Shown here: positions 18,967-30,289 of the stretch, piece after piece
How positions within the stretch are numbered: the stretch's first letter is position 1
How the letters are laid out: each line of letters starts with the position of its first letter
Source of the DNA: Capronia americana
Taxonomy: Eukaryota; Ascomycota; Eurotiomycetes; Chaetothyriales; Herpotrichiellaceae
Reading direction: 5' to 3'
NCBI GenBank assembly: GCA_016110215.1
Contig: JADWQD010000012.1
Location: 186,001 to 250,000 of the forward strand
Length of the DNA stretch: 64,000 bases
Notes under the pieces: generated by a model
Databases searched by the model: none
Told to the model about the DNA's origin: nothing
Seen by the model: only the letters and a program-made list of their open reading frames with translations
Position numbers and translations under genes: made by a program

Positions 18967-20068
18967 ATGTTAGAATTTCGGACCCAAGGCTTTCAAGGCT
19001 ATTCAGTCAAGTATTCTCCATTCTTCGACAATCGAATAGCCGTCGCCGCTGCAGCAAACTATGGCTTGGTTGGGAATGGGCGGCTCTACGTCCTGGAGCT
19101 GACTTCTCATGGCATTGTGCCTCTGAAAGTGTACTGGCTCATCTTTCACCTGATTTTACTTCAAGAGCAAGAAACTCGTGCTAACTTGCTTGTGCCTTTC
19201 CACCAGCTACCCTACCCAAGACGCCCTCTACGACGTAACACATTCTGAAGCACACTCCTTCCATCTCCTGACCTCCTCCGGTGACGGCACGCTGCGTCTT
19301 TATGACACGTCCCTCGCCCCCGAGTTTCCCATTGCAAAGTTCGAAGAACATTCTCGAGAAGCTTTCTCATGTAGCTGGAATCTCACGTCTAAGGCTACAT
19401 TTGCCTCTTCATCGTGGGATGGCACCGTCAAGATATGGAATCCGGAACGACAGCAAAGTCTGCTGACACTTCCCACCCATTCGTGCACGTATAGTGTCCA
19501 ATGGAATCCTCACAACGATGGCATGCTCAGTGCTGTATGTTCAGACAGCCACCTGCGGGTGTGGGATTTGAGAACACCCGCCAGTGCAAGCAACCATCTC
19601 GTGCTGCAGATTCCGATCCATGCCGCTCCTCTGTCTGCGGGCGCTGGCGTCGGGAAAATCCAACCAACCTTCCCACCTGCGGAGGCTCTGACGCATGATT
19701 GGAACAAGTACCGAGGCACGGTCGTCGCGACAGGCGGCGTTGATAGAATCATTCGGACGTTCGATATTCGTCAGCCCAAGGGCCCTCTTCAGCTGTTGCA
19801 AGGTCACGGTTACGCAGTGCGGAAGGTTGCATGGAGTCCACACCTCCCGGATCTGCTACTCAGCGCCAGCTACGACATGACTTGTCGAGTCTGGACCGAC
19901 GGAGGCGAGCAAGGAGGCCCCGCCAGAGAACTCGGCAGTATGGGCAGACATACCGAGTTTGTGACCGGCGTCGATTGGTGCCTGTTTGGTTCTGAAGGGT
20001 GGGCTGCCAGTTGTGGTTGGGACGAACGTCTTTGCGTTTGGGATGTGAGAACAGTCATGAATTCGTAA
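18967..20068 (+). CDS. PEX7: Peroxin 7, PTS2 receptor, 2 exons, 341 aa
   Basis: Exons 18967..19130 and 19207..20068. The frame selects the GTACTG donor over the overlapping GTGTAC. The protein is a WD40 propeller of about six or seven repeats, starting with the typical Pex7 N-terminus (FRTQGFQGYSVKYSPFFDNRIAVAAAANYGLVGNGRLYVLEL). It has repeats such as SSSWDGTVKIWNP and SASYDMTCRVW, and ends WDERLCVWDVR. Length fits the family, about 320-375 aa. Pex7 carries matrix proteins with an N-terminal PTS2 signal, such as thiolase, from cytosol to the peroxisome together with Pex20 in filamentous fungi. Confidence 0.93.
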
Positions 20069-21173
20069 CCCAACGCGGCGATGGAACATCCTATGCGTGC
20101 GCAATTCAGCATACAGTATTGGATGGCTCAGTGCACGCAACAGGACGACTTTGGATTCATCGGGTAGCAGGCAATTCTCCACGCCGACAGAAGGAAGCAA
20201 CAAAGATGCAACTGTTATCGTTGTCAGAAAGCCGCAAAGTGGGCATCACAGATCTCATATTCCCGAGACTCTTATGCACGAGGGCAGATCCGACCCGAAA
20301 ACAAGGCTCTTCACCGGCTTGCGTTACATTTACGAAACATAACGAGGCTCCAAGTTCAAGTCCTTGTTCATCGGCAGCAGCGGCAGAATAGGAAGGAGAC
20401 AGATGATTGCATATGCCAGCTCTGAGCCTCGGCCGTTTAATCTCTTTTCTTTTCGCTGGCCGATGGCTTTTCAACCAATCAGCATGCCAAGAGCCTCTGG
20501 AAACCATGGGCCTTGTCGATCCCCCAGCGCCTCCTGGGACTTTGATTTGGCTTTCGTGCTCAACATCTACTCCATGATAGGTGCAGCACAATGGCACTGG
20601 ATGGAGCAGGTCATCTCTAGGCCGATGCTTGCGTATTGCTTGTTTACACTTATCACGCCTATCGTCAGTCCTCATTTGGACTGTCTACAGCTCCGCAACC
20701 GCCTGTCCGGGGTAAGCTCTCAGCGCGAGCCATTCATATTTCGCCTATCTCAAAGCTGCGGGTACCTGCTTCTACCATCTGCAGTGTTGCAGGCTGATCT
20801 TGGTTGATCGTTCCCTGCTGGTATCCCGGTCAGCCGAGGCGAGACAAGGAAGGACTGAGGATGGGTTGTGTGGGATTTTGCGTAGAACCGTGTTTGTTCC
20901 TGTGAGCGGTCGATGCCGATGTAGGATGATGATCACAGGATCGGTGTGGATTCTGTTGGTGTTACAACACATGCAGGTGAGTGTTGGGGTCCATATCATG
21001 AGTTCTCACCAGGGACTGTGGACGAATATATAATGCTAGAGTCGCTGTCATTCCAACATCGCGCAGAAAACCCAGGAGCAGTTGTCTGGAGGGTTCAGAG
21101 CAAGACGTCTTGTGGGATATTGATTCGGCCTCGATCGACTCCCATCGATCTGTCTCAAGCCAACTCAGCTACC
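20069..21173. other. Intergenic
   Basis: I see no supported gene in this 1.1 kb. Open frames here lack any recognisable protein pattern. Confidence 0.5.
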
Positions 21174-21691
21174 ATGCAGCTCTCTCGGGTATGTCGCTGT
21201 CAATGCTACTTTCGATACCGGGAGCTAACATGGTTCAGATTTTGGCTGGCGCCTTCATTACCTTTGCTCCCGCTTTGGCCCTGCCACCGGGCTTCTCCTC
21301 AAGCAAATCGCTCGCTTCGCCATCTTTCTGGCCCCGTGACTTCAGTCCTTTCACAAAGCGTCAATCCTGCGTCGAGACCTGCGCCAACGTCTGTTATTGG
21401 CAGTCCGATATCGATGACGCCGTCTCAAAGGGCTACAGTCTCTATCAGTCAGGCAAGACACTGGGGTCTGACAAGTATCCCCATGAGTATAACGACTATG
21501 AGGGCTTCGACTTCCCTGTCAGTGGACCGTGGTATGAGTTTCCGATCTTGAGCAGCTTTCAGGTCTATTCGGGTGGAAGCCCAGGGCCTGATCGGGTGAT
21601 CTTCAACGAGGATGGCGACTACGCCGGTGTCATTACGCATACAGGCGCGAGTGGGGATGATTTTGTGGCATGTGCCGGTGACAATCCTTGA
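21174..21691 (+). CDS. Secreted guanyl-specific RNase (RNase T1/N1 family), 2 exons, 155 aa
   Basis: Exons 21174..21188 (five codons) and 21239..21691; the intron has a GCTAAC branch site and TTCAG. Residues 1-20 form a signal peptide. A propeptide ends in Lys45-Arg46, a Kex2-type site, leaving a 109-residue mature enzyme. Catalytic residues of the RNase T1 family are present at the expected spacing: Tyr85, His87, Glu105, Arg124 and His139. THTGASG is intact. Cysteines at 49, 53, 57 and 150 can supply the family's disulfides. The enzyme cleaves single-stranded RNA after G and is exported. It stands alone, with no neighbour linked to it. The reading frame shows no sign of decay. Confidence 0.93.
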
Positions 21692-22220
21692 GAAGCATTG
21701 AGCTGAGTCTCTGTTGTTGTGGTTTGCCGGAACCGGTAAAAAGGGATCAGATTGGGTATGACAATCTCTCGAAGCTGAGCAGTCTTCTAGACTCCAGGGT
21801 ACATGTATATCAATCTGACGAGACGAGATGACTCCATAAATGTCAATACTAAGTCCTTCTATGTCCACATGATATTAGTGTTCAGTCTACGGAGGTGTAA
21901 CGGCCATCTCCTCGGAATCTTCATCCATCCATCCATCCATCCTTGCTCAACAGCAGGCATATCTGTTCAATGGGTACTTCGGGGCCATGGCTGATACCAT
22001 CCACCGATCCATTGGACTGACACCAGCCTTCGTTATCATGTCTTTCGTACTTCGTAGCCTCGTTGTAGATGGTGGTGATGGTGCGCATGTCATCGTTGCA
22101 GGTGTACTGGTCCCTGAAACAGCCTCGTTCCGGGGGCAACAGCGGCATCTCTTTCTACCCCAAGGCCAGGGCCACAGGACCTCAAACCCTCCTTCATCGT
22201 AGAGTCGCATGGTATTATTC
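21692..22220. repeat. Intergenic with short CATC tandem repeat
   Basis: A CATC tetranucleotide repeats about five times near 21924-21943. Otherwise I see nothing beyond 3' ends of converging genes. Confidence 0.6.
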
Positions 22221-22910
22221 TCATTTCTCTCCTAGCCTCTTCTCAATCCCCTCCCTCTGCTGCCTCCTCACATCCGCCAACTCGTCTTTGCTGGCATCGT
22301 ACCTGACGTTACCTTGCTGGTTGAAGGGGTTCTCTTCCGACCTCTCAAACTCCTTCCTGATCAGTTCGATCTGTTGGTTCCTCCTCAGGCCAGGATGTTC
22401 TGTCTTGACCTCGGGTAGGCGTCTCTCTTCGTATGCTTTGTACGCCGCTGCATATCTCCGCTCCGGATGGCGATCCAGCTTCATATCGTTCGCCGAACCC
22501 GTCGCCAGACTCAGCGCGTCCAGAGCATTATCAATCCCCGTCGCGCTGATAGCCTTCATCTTCCCTTCCGCACCAGAGGGTCCATCACCGTCAAGCTGGC
22601 CCAGATCCAGTGGCCGTCCCACATTCTTCTTCTCGGCGGTCTTCTTGCCCGCGCCCTTTGGTTTGGAGGGTTGGTTCTTCTCCTCTTCAGCCAATAACGC
22701 GTCCCGTTCGGCCTTTTTGGCAGCCTGTTCTGCCGCTTTCGCCGCGGCGGCTTGCTTCCTTGAGGAGTCTTTGGCGCCTTGGTCCCATTTCTCGGCTTCC
22801 CGCTGGTCATTGGCACGTTCCGCTTGCGCTTGTTTCGCCGCTGCGGCTTCGGCTTTACGGGCGTTGCCGGCGACTTTCTTGGTGTTCTCGCCTTTGTTCT
22901 TGGGCGCCAT
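22221..22910 (-). CDS. CCDC124/Lso2-like ribosome-associated coiled-coil protein, 229 aa
   Basis: I start at the MAPKNKGENTKK methionine (22910). The frame stays open to 23096, but that extension has an odd hydrophobic stretch unlike the family. Residues 1-120 are Lys/Ala/Glu-rich coiled coil. The conserved C-terminal domain has DRHPERRYAAAYKAYEERRLPEVKTEHPGLRRNQQIELIRKEFERSEENPFNQ, split here only by description as an HMG-like helical block at about 155-210. CCDC124 and yeast Lso2 bind the GTPase centre and tRNA sites of idle ribosomes and help recovery from stress. Function here is by family. Confidence 0.82.
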   Translation of the reverse strand: MAPKNKGENTKKVAGNARKAEAAAAKQAQAERANDQREAEKWDQGAKDSSRKQAAAAKAAEQAAKKAERDALLAEEEKNQPSKPKGAGKKTAEKKNVGRPLDLGQLDGDGPSGAEGKMKAISATGIDNALDALSLATGSANDMKLDRHPERRYAAAYKAYEERRLPEVKTEHPGLRRNQQIELIRKEFERSEENPFNQQGNVRYDASKDELADVRRQQREGIEKRLGEK

Positions 22911-23775
22911 GATTATTGTGGGCGGGGGATCGGGCTTCTGGAAGATGTTTTCGAGGCGGGGCGGGGCGGTGGTGGTTGGTTGGGCTTCTGACTGAGCGTC
23001 TAGGTACGCTTTTGCGGTGATGTAGGTCGTGATGTTGACGATCACGAAGATGCGAATGAACTGTGTGGGTGAGAAAATGAAGGGGTTGTGAGGCATACAA
23101 AATTCAATTAGTTAGGTCTTGAATGGTGCTGGCTCGAATCATATGACTCCGACGTCGGTTGCCTCGTTCTTTGACAATCGGTCCGAGGCTGCGTCGTAGC
23201 CTTGTGTCGAGCCGATGACGTCATGGAATTACCATCAAGTTTTGCGCTCACGCGGCTACAGCTCGAACCTCAACGAGGGCACACTCACGAACCAGGAGTT
23301 TGCAGACGGGCACGCACCTGCGGAGTACATATCCCACTGAAGAAGGTACTATGGTCTTCCTGATACTGTTAGTTCCAAGGTAACCCAGCAACTCAGATTC
23401 TCGTCGTATGAATACCTTTGTCGACGTTTAGTGCCTCGATGCCTGACACCGAGTTCGGTCCTTGCATGGCTGCGCGCGTACCATTCGCATACCGAGGCCG
23501 GGGGTGGGAAGTTTGAGAAATACGCATACACAGCAGCAATTCCACAAGCAGGGGATTGTCTCGAACGTAGAAATGGCCATACTTCGTACACGGTAGTGCT
23601 AATGAGAACCCTCCCAGTTGTCTGTGGTCTGATCTCTCTCTCGCTAATGTTGGGTATCATGCTCGAGGTGACTCCTGAACACCCATCATCTCTCGTGCCA
23701 AATCATTTCGTAACCTGCTTGATTCCAAACGCCTCGAATGTCTGCCTCAATTGCCGACGGTTGGATCGGATCTCA
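22911..23775. other. Intergenic, leader of the CCDC124-like gene
   Basis: The first 190 bp keep the CCDC124 frame open. I see no other gene. Confidence 0.5.
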
Positions 23776-24990
23776 CTAGATCAACCTCAACGGCGTCCTC
23801 ATCCCCGCATACCCCTGCCTCATGAACTTGTACTTGGTCGGCACCATCTGCAGGCGTCGAAACGCTTCTCTCACGTGCTTGGGCTCGACCGGCGTGCGGC
23901 CCTCCTCGGGCATATCAAAGAGACTGCATCCTTCTCTCTTGCGTTTCTTGCTCGCCTCCTCCCCTGCCCTGGTGCCGCTTAATTTTCTGTTCGCCCCATC
24001 CTCTGCGGCCTTGACTTTCAGCGCCTCCTCCGTGAGCGTCTGGACGATCTCAAACGTCAGGAAGCCCAGGATGTCCACGACGTCGTCGTTCGGTTTGCTA
24101 TCGAGGATGGTGGCGAAACCGGCCCACTCGCGGAACCGTTTGCTCTTACGGAATGTAAAGCTCGCCTGTCGACAATCGCTCCAGTAGACGTATTCCTCTC
24201 GGGTCATGTTCTTTGTGCGTTCGTCTGCCGAGGCGAGGCGCGCCAGCGTGGCTTCGTTCTGCTCCTCTTCTTCTTCGTCTTCTTCGTCATCCCGCTCGGG
24301 GACTTGTTCGGCGTAGAAGGAGTGGATCTCCCAGGGGAGAACAAGCTTGGCTTTTTTCGCGGCGCTGGTCTTTTGCGGCGCTGAGGGGTTCACGCCGCCG
24401 GGGGCCTTGAGGTACCCGTGGAGTTAGCAAGCGATTGGAGATTGAGATGGGGACGGGGAAGAAGGGCAAGCTTTTACCTCTTCGAAATCACCGACATCGC
24501 CGGCATCACCGCCGCCTTTATCGTCCGAGTCCTTGACATTTTTGCGCACGTCTTTCCACGAGAGGAACGTCTTCAGCCGCGAGACTTTGGCTCTGTCGTG
24601 CCGGATCTGGAAGATCAGGTCGCCTATGGTGATGGACCTGGAGCCGCGCCGATTTGCGAGCATGGTCGCTCGGGACAGCTGAGTCCCATGCGTCAGTCGC
24701 TGTACCAGGAGCCGTAAACGCCGGGATACACATACCATTTCTGTAACCTGATCTCGCACGATCTCTTCGATCATCCACGTCGTCTCGGGCCCAGGCTCAG
24801 CTGTTTCTCCGCTGACGAACATCATCTGTTTGAGGATGTAGATTAGTCTCTGCTTGAAATCCTCCTCAGTTTCGTCATCATAGCTGTTGGCGCGGGATGC
24901 GGCATCAGAGGTGGGATCCTGCATATCGTCCCCAAGAATTAAGGACATGGCCACTTGGCTTCTGTGGTCTCCAATTCTGCAATTTTCCAT
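23776..24990 (-). CDS. SPT3: SAGA subunit Spt3, 3 exons, 361 aa
   Basis: Exons complement(23776..24405, 24478..24678, 24736..24990). An N-terminal histone-fold half is seen in exons 1-2: YILKQMMFVSGETAEPGPETTWMIEEIVRDQVTEM then LSRATMLANRRGSRSITIGDLIFQIRHD. A linker follows, then the second histone-fold half near REEYVYWSDCRQASFTFRKSKRFREW, which is diagnostic of Spt3. The 57 bp first intron is a multiple of three, but it is removed because the joined protein matches the fold. The middle intron is 72 bp with a CTAAC branch. An alternative start is Met at 24948. Spt3 contacts TBP within the SAGA coactivator. The acidic Glu run near 180 is common in the linker. Confidence 0.92.
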
Positions 24991-25747
24991 GTTTGTGGTG
25001 GCTCGTATCCAAGAAAGTGTTATTCTCGTTGGTTCAGATTCGGAATTTCAGTTCTAAATCCTCTTGACGCCGTTGTTTGTGTAGTAAAGCGGTCTGTTCA
25101 CCGTTTTCTTGTCTCGCGTGCGGGTCTGGCAGTTGACTGCCTCTTTGCACAGCTTTGTGAAGCACGTACAATAGCTGCCAAAGAGGGAAGCGGATTGTGA
25201 GGTGAATGTCTGGCGGACAGATAATCCGTACAATGTCTGACCATCTACAAGTGCCGATCTAGATTTCTTCCACTTCTCGTGCGGGATCATGCCTGTATGC
25301 CTTTGAAGCAGACAGGGGGTGGTACTCAGGTAGCGCATATTGGAAAGCGACAGAAATGAAAGCTGCTCTCACCTGTTGGATCTCCTGTCTGTACTTTGCC
25401 GGCCTCTCTGCCATCTTGACGGTTGTGCTCGCTTGCGGCCCTTTGTCGCTAAGACTGATAGCTTTCTTGTGCTTCTAGATTAGACCCAGGATATGAATAT
25501 AGAAATGATTCAAAGCAAACAGCCGACACTTGATGATGATATACAGATAGGTTCGCGCCGTGGTCGATGGAAAACCATCAGGTGGGCGTTGTCGCTGTGA
25601 ATGGCAGTGACTGACTTTCCCGACGTTTAGCCGAGTGACCATCGACCCACAGAATCAGTGTCCATCGCCGCACTGATTGTTTCTTTCAGACCATGAGCCA
25701 CTGTCGCCGTCACCTCTAGGGTCTCTCTTCACGGCATTCTGGTGAAG
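24991..25747. other. Divergent intergenic, SPT3 and DPH5
   Basis: I see no gene. It holds the promoters of both neighbours. Confidence 0.5.
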
Positions 25748-26749
25748 ATGCTCTATCTCGTGGGTCTCGGCCTTGCCGATGAAACCGACATCACTGTTAA
25801 AGGCCTCGAGGTTGTGAAGCGCGCCGAGAGAGTCTACCTCGAGGCGTACACCAGCATTCTACATGTTGGCAAGGAGAGACTGGTATGACGAGATACTCTT
25901 ACAGCTGTTTTATCTCCTGTCGTCGCATATTTTGCTGACATGATCATCATCTGACAGCCAAGGTAGGAGTCATTCTATGGACGACCCGTGATCGTAGCGG
26001 ACCGCGAGATGGTCGAGTCGGCCAGCGACGAGATCCTGGACGGCGCCGACAAAACAGACATTGCTTTTCTGGTTGTAGGAGATCCTTTCGGGTAGGTTAA
26101 TACTCCTCCGCCTGGCCCCTTCGGCTGTTGTGTCTCTGACTGGTGTTGCAGTGCGACCACTCACACAGATCTCGTCCTCCGAGCCCAAGAACTGTCGATA
26201 CCCACCAAATCCATCCCCAATGCCTCCATCCTCAACGCCATTGGTGCCACAGGTCTACAGCTGTACAACTTTGGGCAAACCGTGTCCATGGTCTTCTTTA
26301 CCGAGACCTGGAAACCAGCCAGTTTCTATGACCGTATCCGCGAGAATGGCTCTATTGGTTTGCACACACTCCTACTTCTCGATATCAAAGTCAAAGAGCA
26401 ATCACTCGAGAATATGGCGAGAGGTAGGAAGGTTTATGAACCGCCTCGCTACATGACCGTCTCGCAGTGCGCGCAGCAAATGCTTGAGATTGAAGCAGAG
26501 AAGCAAGAGAGTGTGTACTCGGAAGACAGTCTAGCCATTGGATGTGCCAGAGTCGGCGCAGATGACCAGCAATTCGCCTGCGGGACTCTGAGGGAGTTAT
26601 GTGATGTTGACCTAGGCCCTCCACTGCATAGCCTCGTGCTGCTTGGGAAGAGAGCGCATGAACTGGAGAAAGATTACATCAAGAAGTTTGCTGTGAATCA
26701 GGAAACGTTCGACAAAAGCTGGAACAAGTACCACGAAAGAAGTCGGTAA
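25748..26749 (+). CDS. DPH5: Diphthine synthase Dph5, 3 exons, 285 aa
   Basis: Exons 25748..25882, 25967..26091 and 26152..26749. The N-terminus MLYLVGLGLADETDIT is the SAM-binding start of the tetrapyrrole methylase fold. ESFYGRPV, VVGDPFGATTHTDL, IGATGLQLYNFGQTVSMVFF and PASFYDRI follow in family order. Dph5 methylates the modified histidine of elongation factor 2 during diphthamide synthesis, in the cytosol. Length is close to yeast Dph5 (300 aa). The first intron ends at the second of two nearby AGs; only that one keeps the frame. Confidence 0.95.
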
Positions 26750-27733
26750 TGACAGCTTCTTTTGTCTTTGAACCTGAAAGGGTAGCGGCATCGAACATTA
26801 CTGAAATCGAATGAGCGGAATTGCGGTTTACTATCGGCAGCAAGCTAGGTATTCTATTCTTCTTCGATCTCAAAACCGTATGCCTCGCATGCACTGCTCG
26901 ATCCCCACGCCTTTGAGAGTACATTAGCTCCAGGTGATCTCGCGAGGGCTCCCTTTTAGGAGTGCATCTCCAAGCGGTAAGCTGCCGATTTGCCGGGAAA
27001 CAGCTGCGGGACGAGGTATTCAGTTCCGGGCTTTCACACCAATGCTTGCGCTTTTCGTGCTTAGTATGCTCAATGACGCCGCTCATACACATGTTTATGG
27101 ACTCAATCACTCTGTGAGCTCGCTGCAGCCTGACATACCAAGCAGTTTTACCTCATCCCAGCAGGCATAAGAAGACCTCTGGGGCGGAGCGAGTACAGAC
27201 ACATATATACTGTGTAGGCAACGTCTCAAAGCTTCCCATCCGCAGGAGTACTTTCGGATGCGAGAAGGCGGAAGCGAGCGATCATTCGATCGGGGTATTT
27301 CACGCCACGTGGCAAGCCCCGCAGGAATTCCCCAACAGCAAGCTGAGCTGCTCACGTCCGCTTCGGTGTCTGTTCTAGAAAATGCCATATTTAGACAGTC
27401 TGTACTCGTACTGTGTACATTGTACTACTGTGGTCGCACAAAGAGCCGCCTACAGTACTTAGTGGCGCTTCCGGGAAAAAATTCCCTCACGAGCCAAGAG
27501 AAGAGTTCTCAAAGGTCGCTCCCCTCTTGAGCGAGACGAACATGCTGAACCGCAAGCGGCTTCATATCCTGGTAAATCGCGGCGTGCGGACGTGTTCATG
27601 AACAGCTACTAGCAGCTCCCCAGTACAGCACCAAGCTGAAAACTATATCCATATTCATATCCGAACCCAATCCCTTTACGAGGGACAATCGCATGCCGTA
27701 TACGCATCTGCGCTACCTTCCACACCCCACGCA
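26750..27733. other. Intergenic
   Basis: I see no gene. Short open frames occur on both strands without recognisable pattern. Confidence 0.5.
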
Positions 27734-28996
27734 ATGCCCGTCTACTTGGTCCACGGGTTCCGCTGGCCGCGCGAAGGCTTCAGCGGCATCCGCGTTCACG
27801 CCGTGATCAACAACCTCGACGACGTGTCCGTCGAGTACATCCAGAACGGCAACTCGCGGCGGGCGCTCCTGCGCTCGTTCCGCAGAGCATACCCGGAGAT
27901 TATGGAAGAGCTGGACCACTCGGACCTGGACAACGAAGTATACATGCAGCCTGGGATGGTGGGCGGCAAGGGCGGCAGAAGATTAGAGTTCATCGAGCAG
28001 TATAACCCGGACGACGTGGACGGGCCGTACGCTGTCAGCCAGCCGTACGCGTACGTGGGGGACAAGGTCGTCCTCATCGCGGCCAGCCCGGGCATGGGGA
28101 TGAACGGCCCGGGAGCCACACAGTCCGGAGGGGGTTTACAACAGCAGCCAGACTCACCTGATCGGTCGCAGAAGAAAAACCCCCGCTCGGCAACGCTGCC
28201 CATGTCCAAGCCTGCGCCGTTCAACTCACCCGCGGATATCACGGCCTTGAGCGTCAATGTGGAGGAAGTCATCGCCGACGGGCCCGGCCTGACGAATAAA
28301 GCATGGGAAGCGCTCGCCGACCTGAGGGACAAGATCGCCGAGGGGGAGAAGATCGGATGGTGGGTAGTGTACAATGGGGATCCGGAGCGGTCGTTCGACG
28401 ACATGGACGAGGACGAGGACGAGGACGATTATGATGACGACGAGGCTGACGATGAGGAGATGGAGGATGTCCAGGACGTCAAGGATCAGCAGCAGCAGGC
28501 ACAGACACCCACTGGTGGAGGAAGGAGAGCGGTGGCATCTCCAGTGAGTCCTGCTACTGTCACCAGCGCTGGGTCCTCTGCGAGGGGTCATCGTCCCACC
28601 GGCAGCGAGAATGCCCCGATCCCCACATCTTCCATGGATGCATATCCTATCTCCACCCCGCTGGGATCGTCCTCCGTCGCACAGGTCCAACATATCGCCT
28701 CACAGCAACGCAACTATGCACAACAACAACCCCAACCCCAACGTCAACGCCAAGTAAGCTCCCCGGGCTTGACCGCCCTGCCTGTGCGGCCCTCCCCTCC
28801 CTTGGTATCAGGCCCAACTCCGGGTCAAGCATCATTACCAGCCCAAGCAAGCCGTCCGAGACCCAACACTGCCCCCTCCGAAACCAAGGGCAAGCAGAAA
28901 GAACGCGAAAAAGACGTCCCCGAAGACCCGGCCAAGTTGAAAGACGCCAACAAATCTCAAGGCTTGCGTAAGAAATTCTTCGGCCGCCGTACGTGA
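27734..28996 (+). CDS. Conserved fungal protein, possibly FlbE-like, 420 aa
   Basis: This is a single exon. The N-terminal 120 residues are the conserved part: MPVYLVHGFRWPREGFSGIRV, VINNLDDVSVEYIQ, LEFIEQYNP and SQPYAYVGDKVVLI. A second conserved block near 170-215 ends in GWWVVYNGDPERSF. An acidic run of Asp/Glu at about 223-255 follows, then Gln- and Pro-rich disordered sequence and a basic tail (LRKKFFGRR). The N-terminal pattern resembles what I remember of the developmental regulator FlbE of Aspergillus, which works with FlbB at hyphal tips. I am not certain, so no symbol is given. Confidence 0.7.
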   Translation: MPVYLVHGFRWPREGFSGIRVHAVINNLDDVSVEYIQNGNSRRALLRSFRRAYPEIMEELDHSDLDNEVYMQPGMVGGKGGRRLEFIEQYNPDDVDGPYAVSQPYAYVGDKVVLIAASPGMGMNGPGATQSGGGLQQQPDSPDRSQKKNPRSATLPMSKPAPFNSPADITALSVNVEEVIADGPGLTNKAWEALADLRDKIAEGEKIGWWVVYNGDPERSFDDMDEDEDEDDYDDDEADDEEMEDVQDVKDQQQQAQTPTGGGRRAVASPVSPATVTSAGSSARGHRPTGSENAPIPTSSMDAYPISTPLGSSSVAQVQHIASQQRNYAQQQPQPQRQRQVSSPGLTALPVRPSPPLVSGPTPGQASLPAQASRPRPNTAPSETKGKQKEREKDVPEDPAKLKDANKSQGLRKKFFGRRT

Positions 28997-30289
28997 CTGA
29001 ACGTGCAACCAGCACCGATACCGAGCGTGGTGCGGACGAGGACTAACGAGCTACGAACCGAATGCGAATGTGAACGCGAGTATGAATGCGGATGCAAATA
29101 TAAATTAGAATATCCCAACACCAGGAATTATCCCGGGCCTTGGAACCTCTGACAACTTGCGCTCCCATACGGGAAGAGATCACTCGTTGTACAAGCAGGC
29201 CCGATGTTGCTGCAGGGGAACTCAGAGAAGCCATCAGCGAATAGCAGGCTACCGTGACGATCCGAGATGGCCAACGACATGCTATATCCTCGAATACCTG
29301 CGATAGCAAAGGTTAACTTCTGCCACTTCAAGCAGCCACGATGCTGAGGTCGCGGGTTGAGTGGTCTTGCAGAGAGACAGAAATAGGGAGAAGCGCCTGG
29401 AGAAGCGCTTGCGAAGCCATTTTGATTGCATTTCACTGCTGCCGTGCGCTGCGGCACCCAGTTTGCACGTCCTTAAATGAACCCACGGCGACATCGATAG
29501 CTTTGGCACCAAACTGCGTGCTCAACCGATCTCAACACTGGCTATGCAAACCCACCTACTTTTGGGAACCTCTATTTTCTATCCGTACGGAAATCAGAAG
29601 TGGTTGTTACGGCAGCGAGTGTCCGGGGTCGCATAGCAGACGAGCTTGGCGAGACTACTTCGGTGTTGGTTTAGAGTCACTGGTCTCAAGCTTGAGACCC
29701 AGATCAAGATGAAACGGTCAACCCTACCCCTGTCAACACCAGATTATCCTACCGGTAACTGGTCGGTTGAAATATCGGGAGGGAGATGCATTAGGAGACA
29801 AGGTAGTCCTGGGCCAGCTCCAGTTCTAAGAGCGACAAGCCCATTTTGGGATCAGGAACATGCTTCCGGTCCGTCATGGCCAGAAAGAGAAGGTCCAAAG
29901 TAATGGTTTGCACTCGCAATAATTTTGGTTGTAAGCACTTTTGTATGTCGTCGCTCCCTCATCCCGGGTTTGAACAAGAGGGATCACTCTGCCAACCGCA
30001 GTGGTCGTCCTCCTAGAATCGAGCCAATCCAGCTTCGGGATCCCTTCCATAGTACAATCTGTGGAGTCGCATCAAGAGTTACACCGAAGAAACATTGTTA
30101 TGACATTTGCGAGCGGCAGTCGCGAAGAGAACTCCAAAGTAAGACCAAGCGCAAGTGTGTTCACCTATTCCATCAGGGCTTCCGCTCGATCTCGGCATCG
30201 CTGGTGTAGATCTCGCGCTTAGGGCAGTCATCAGTGTGTCCATTCGGGCCTGGGACCGTGCCGGACTCCAAAGGACGGCAGTGATCATT
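28997..30289. other. Convergent intergenic, 1.3 kb
   Basis: Two genes converge here. I see no gene; small frames are not protein-like. Confidence 0.5.

Noticed and set aside
22911..23096. N-terminal extension of the CCDC124-like protein with a hydrophobic stretch
   Set aside because: Family proteins start with a lysine-rich MAPK/MPKK-like end, which occurs at 22910. The upstream part is more likely leader.
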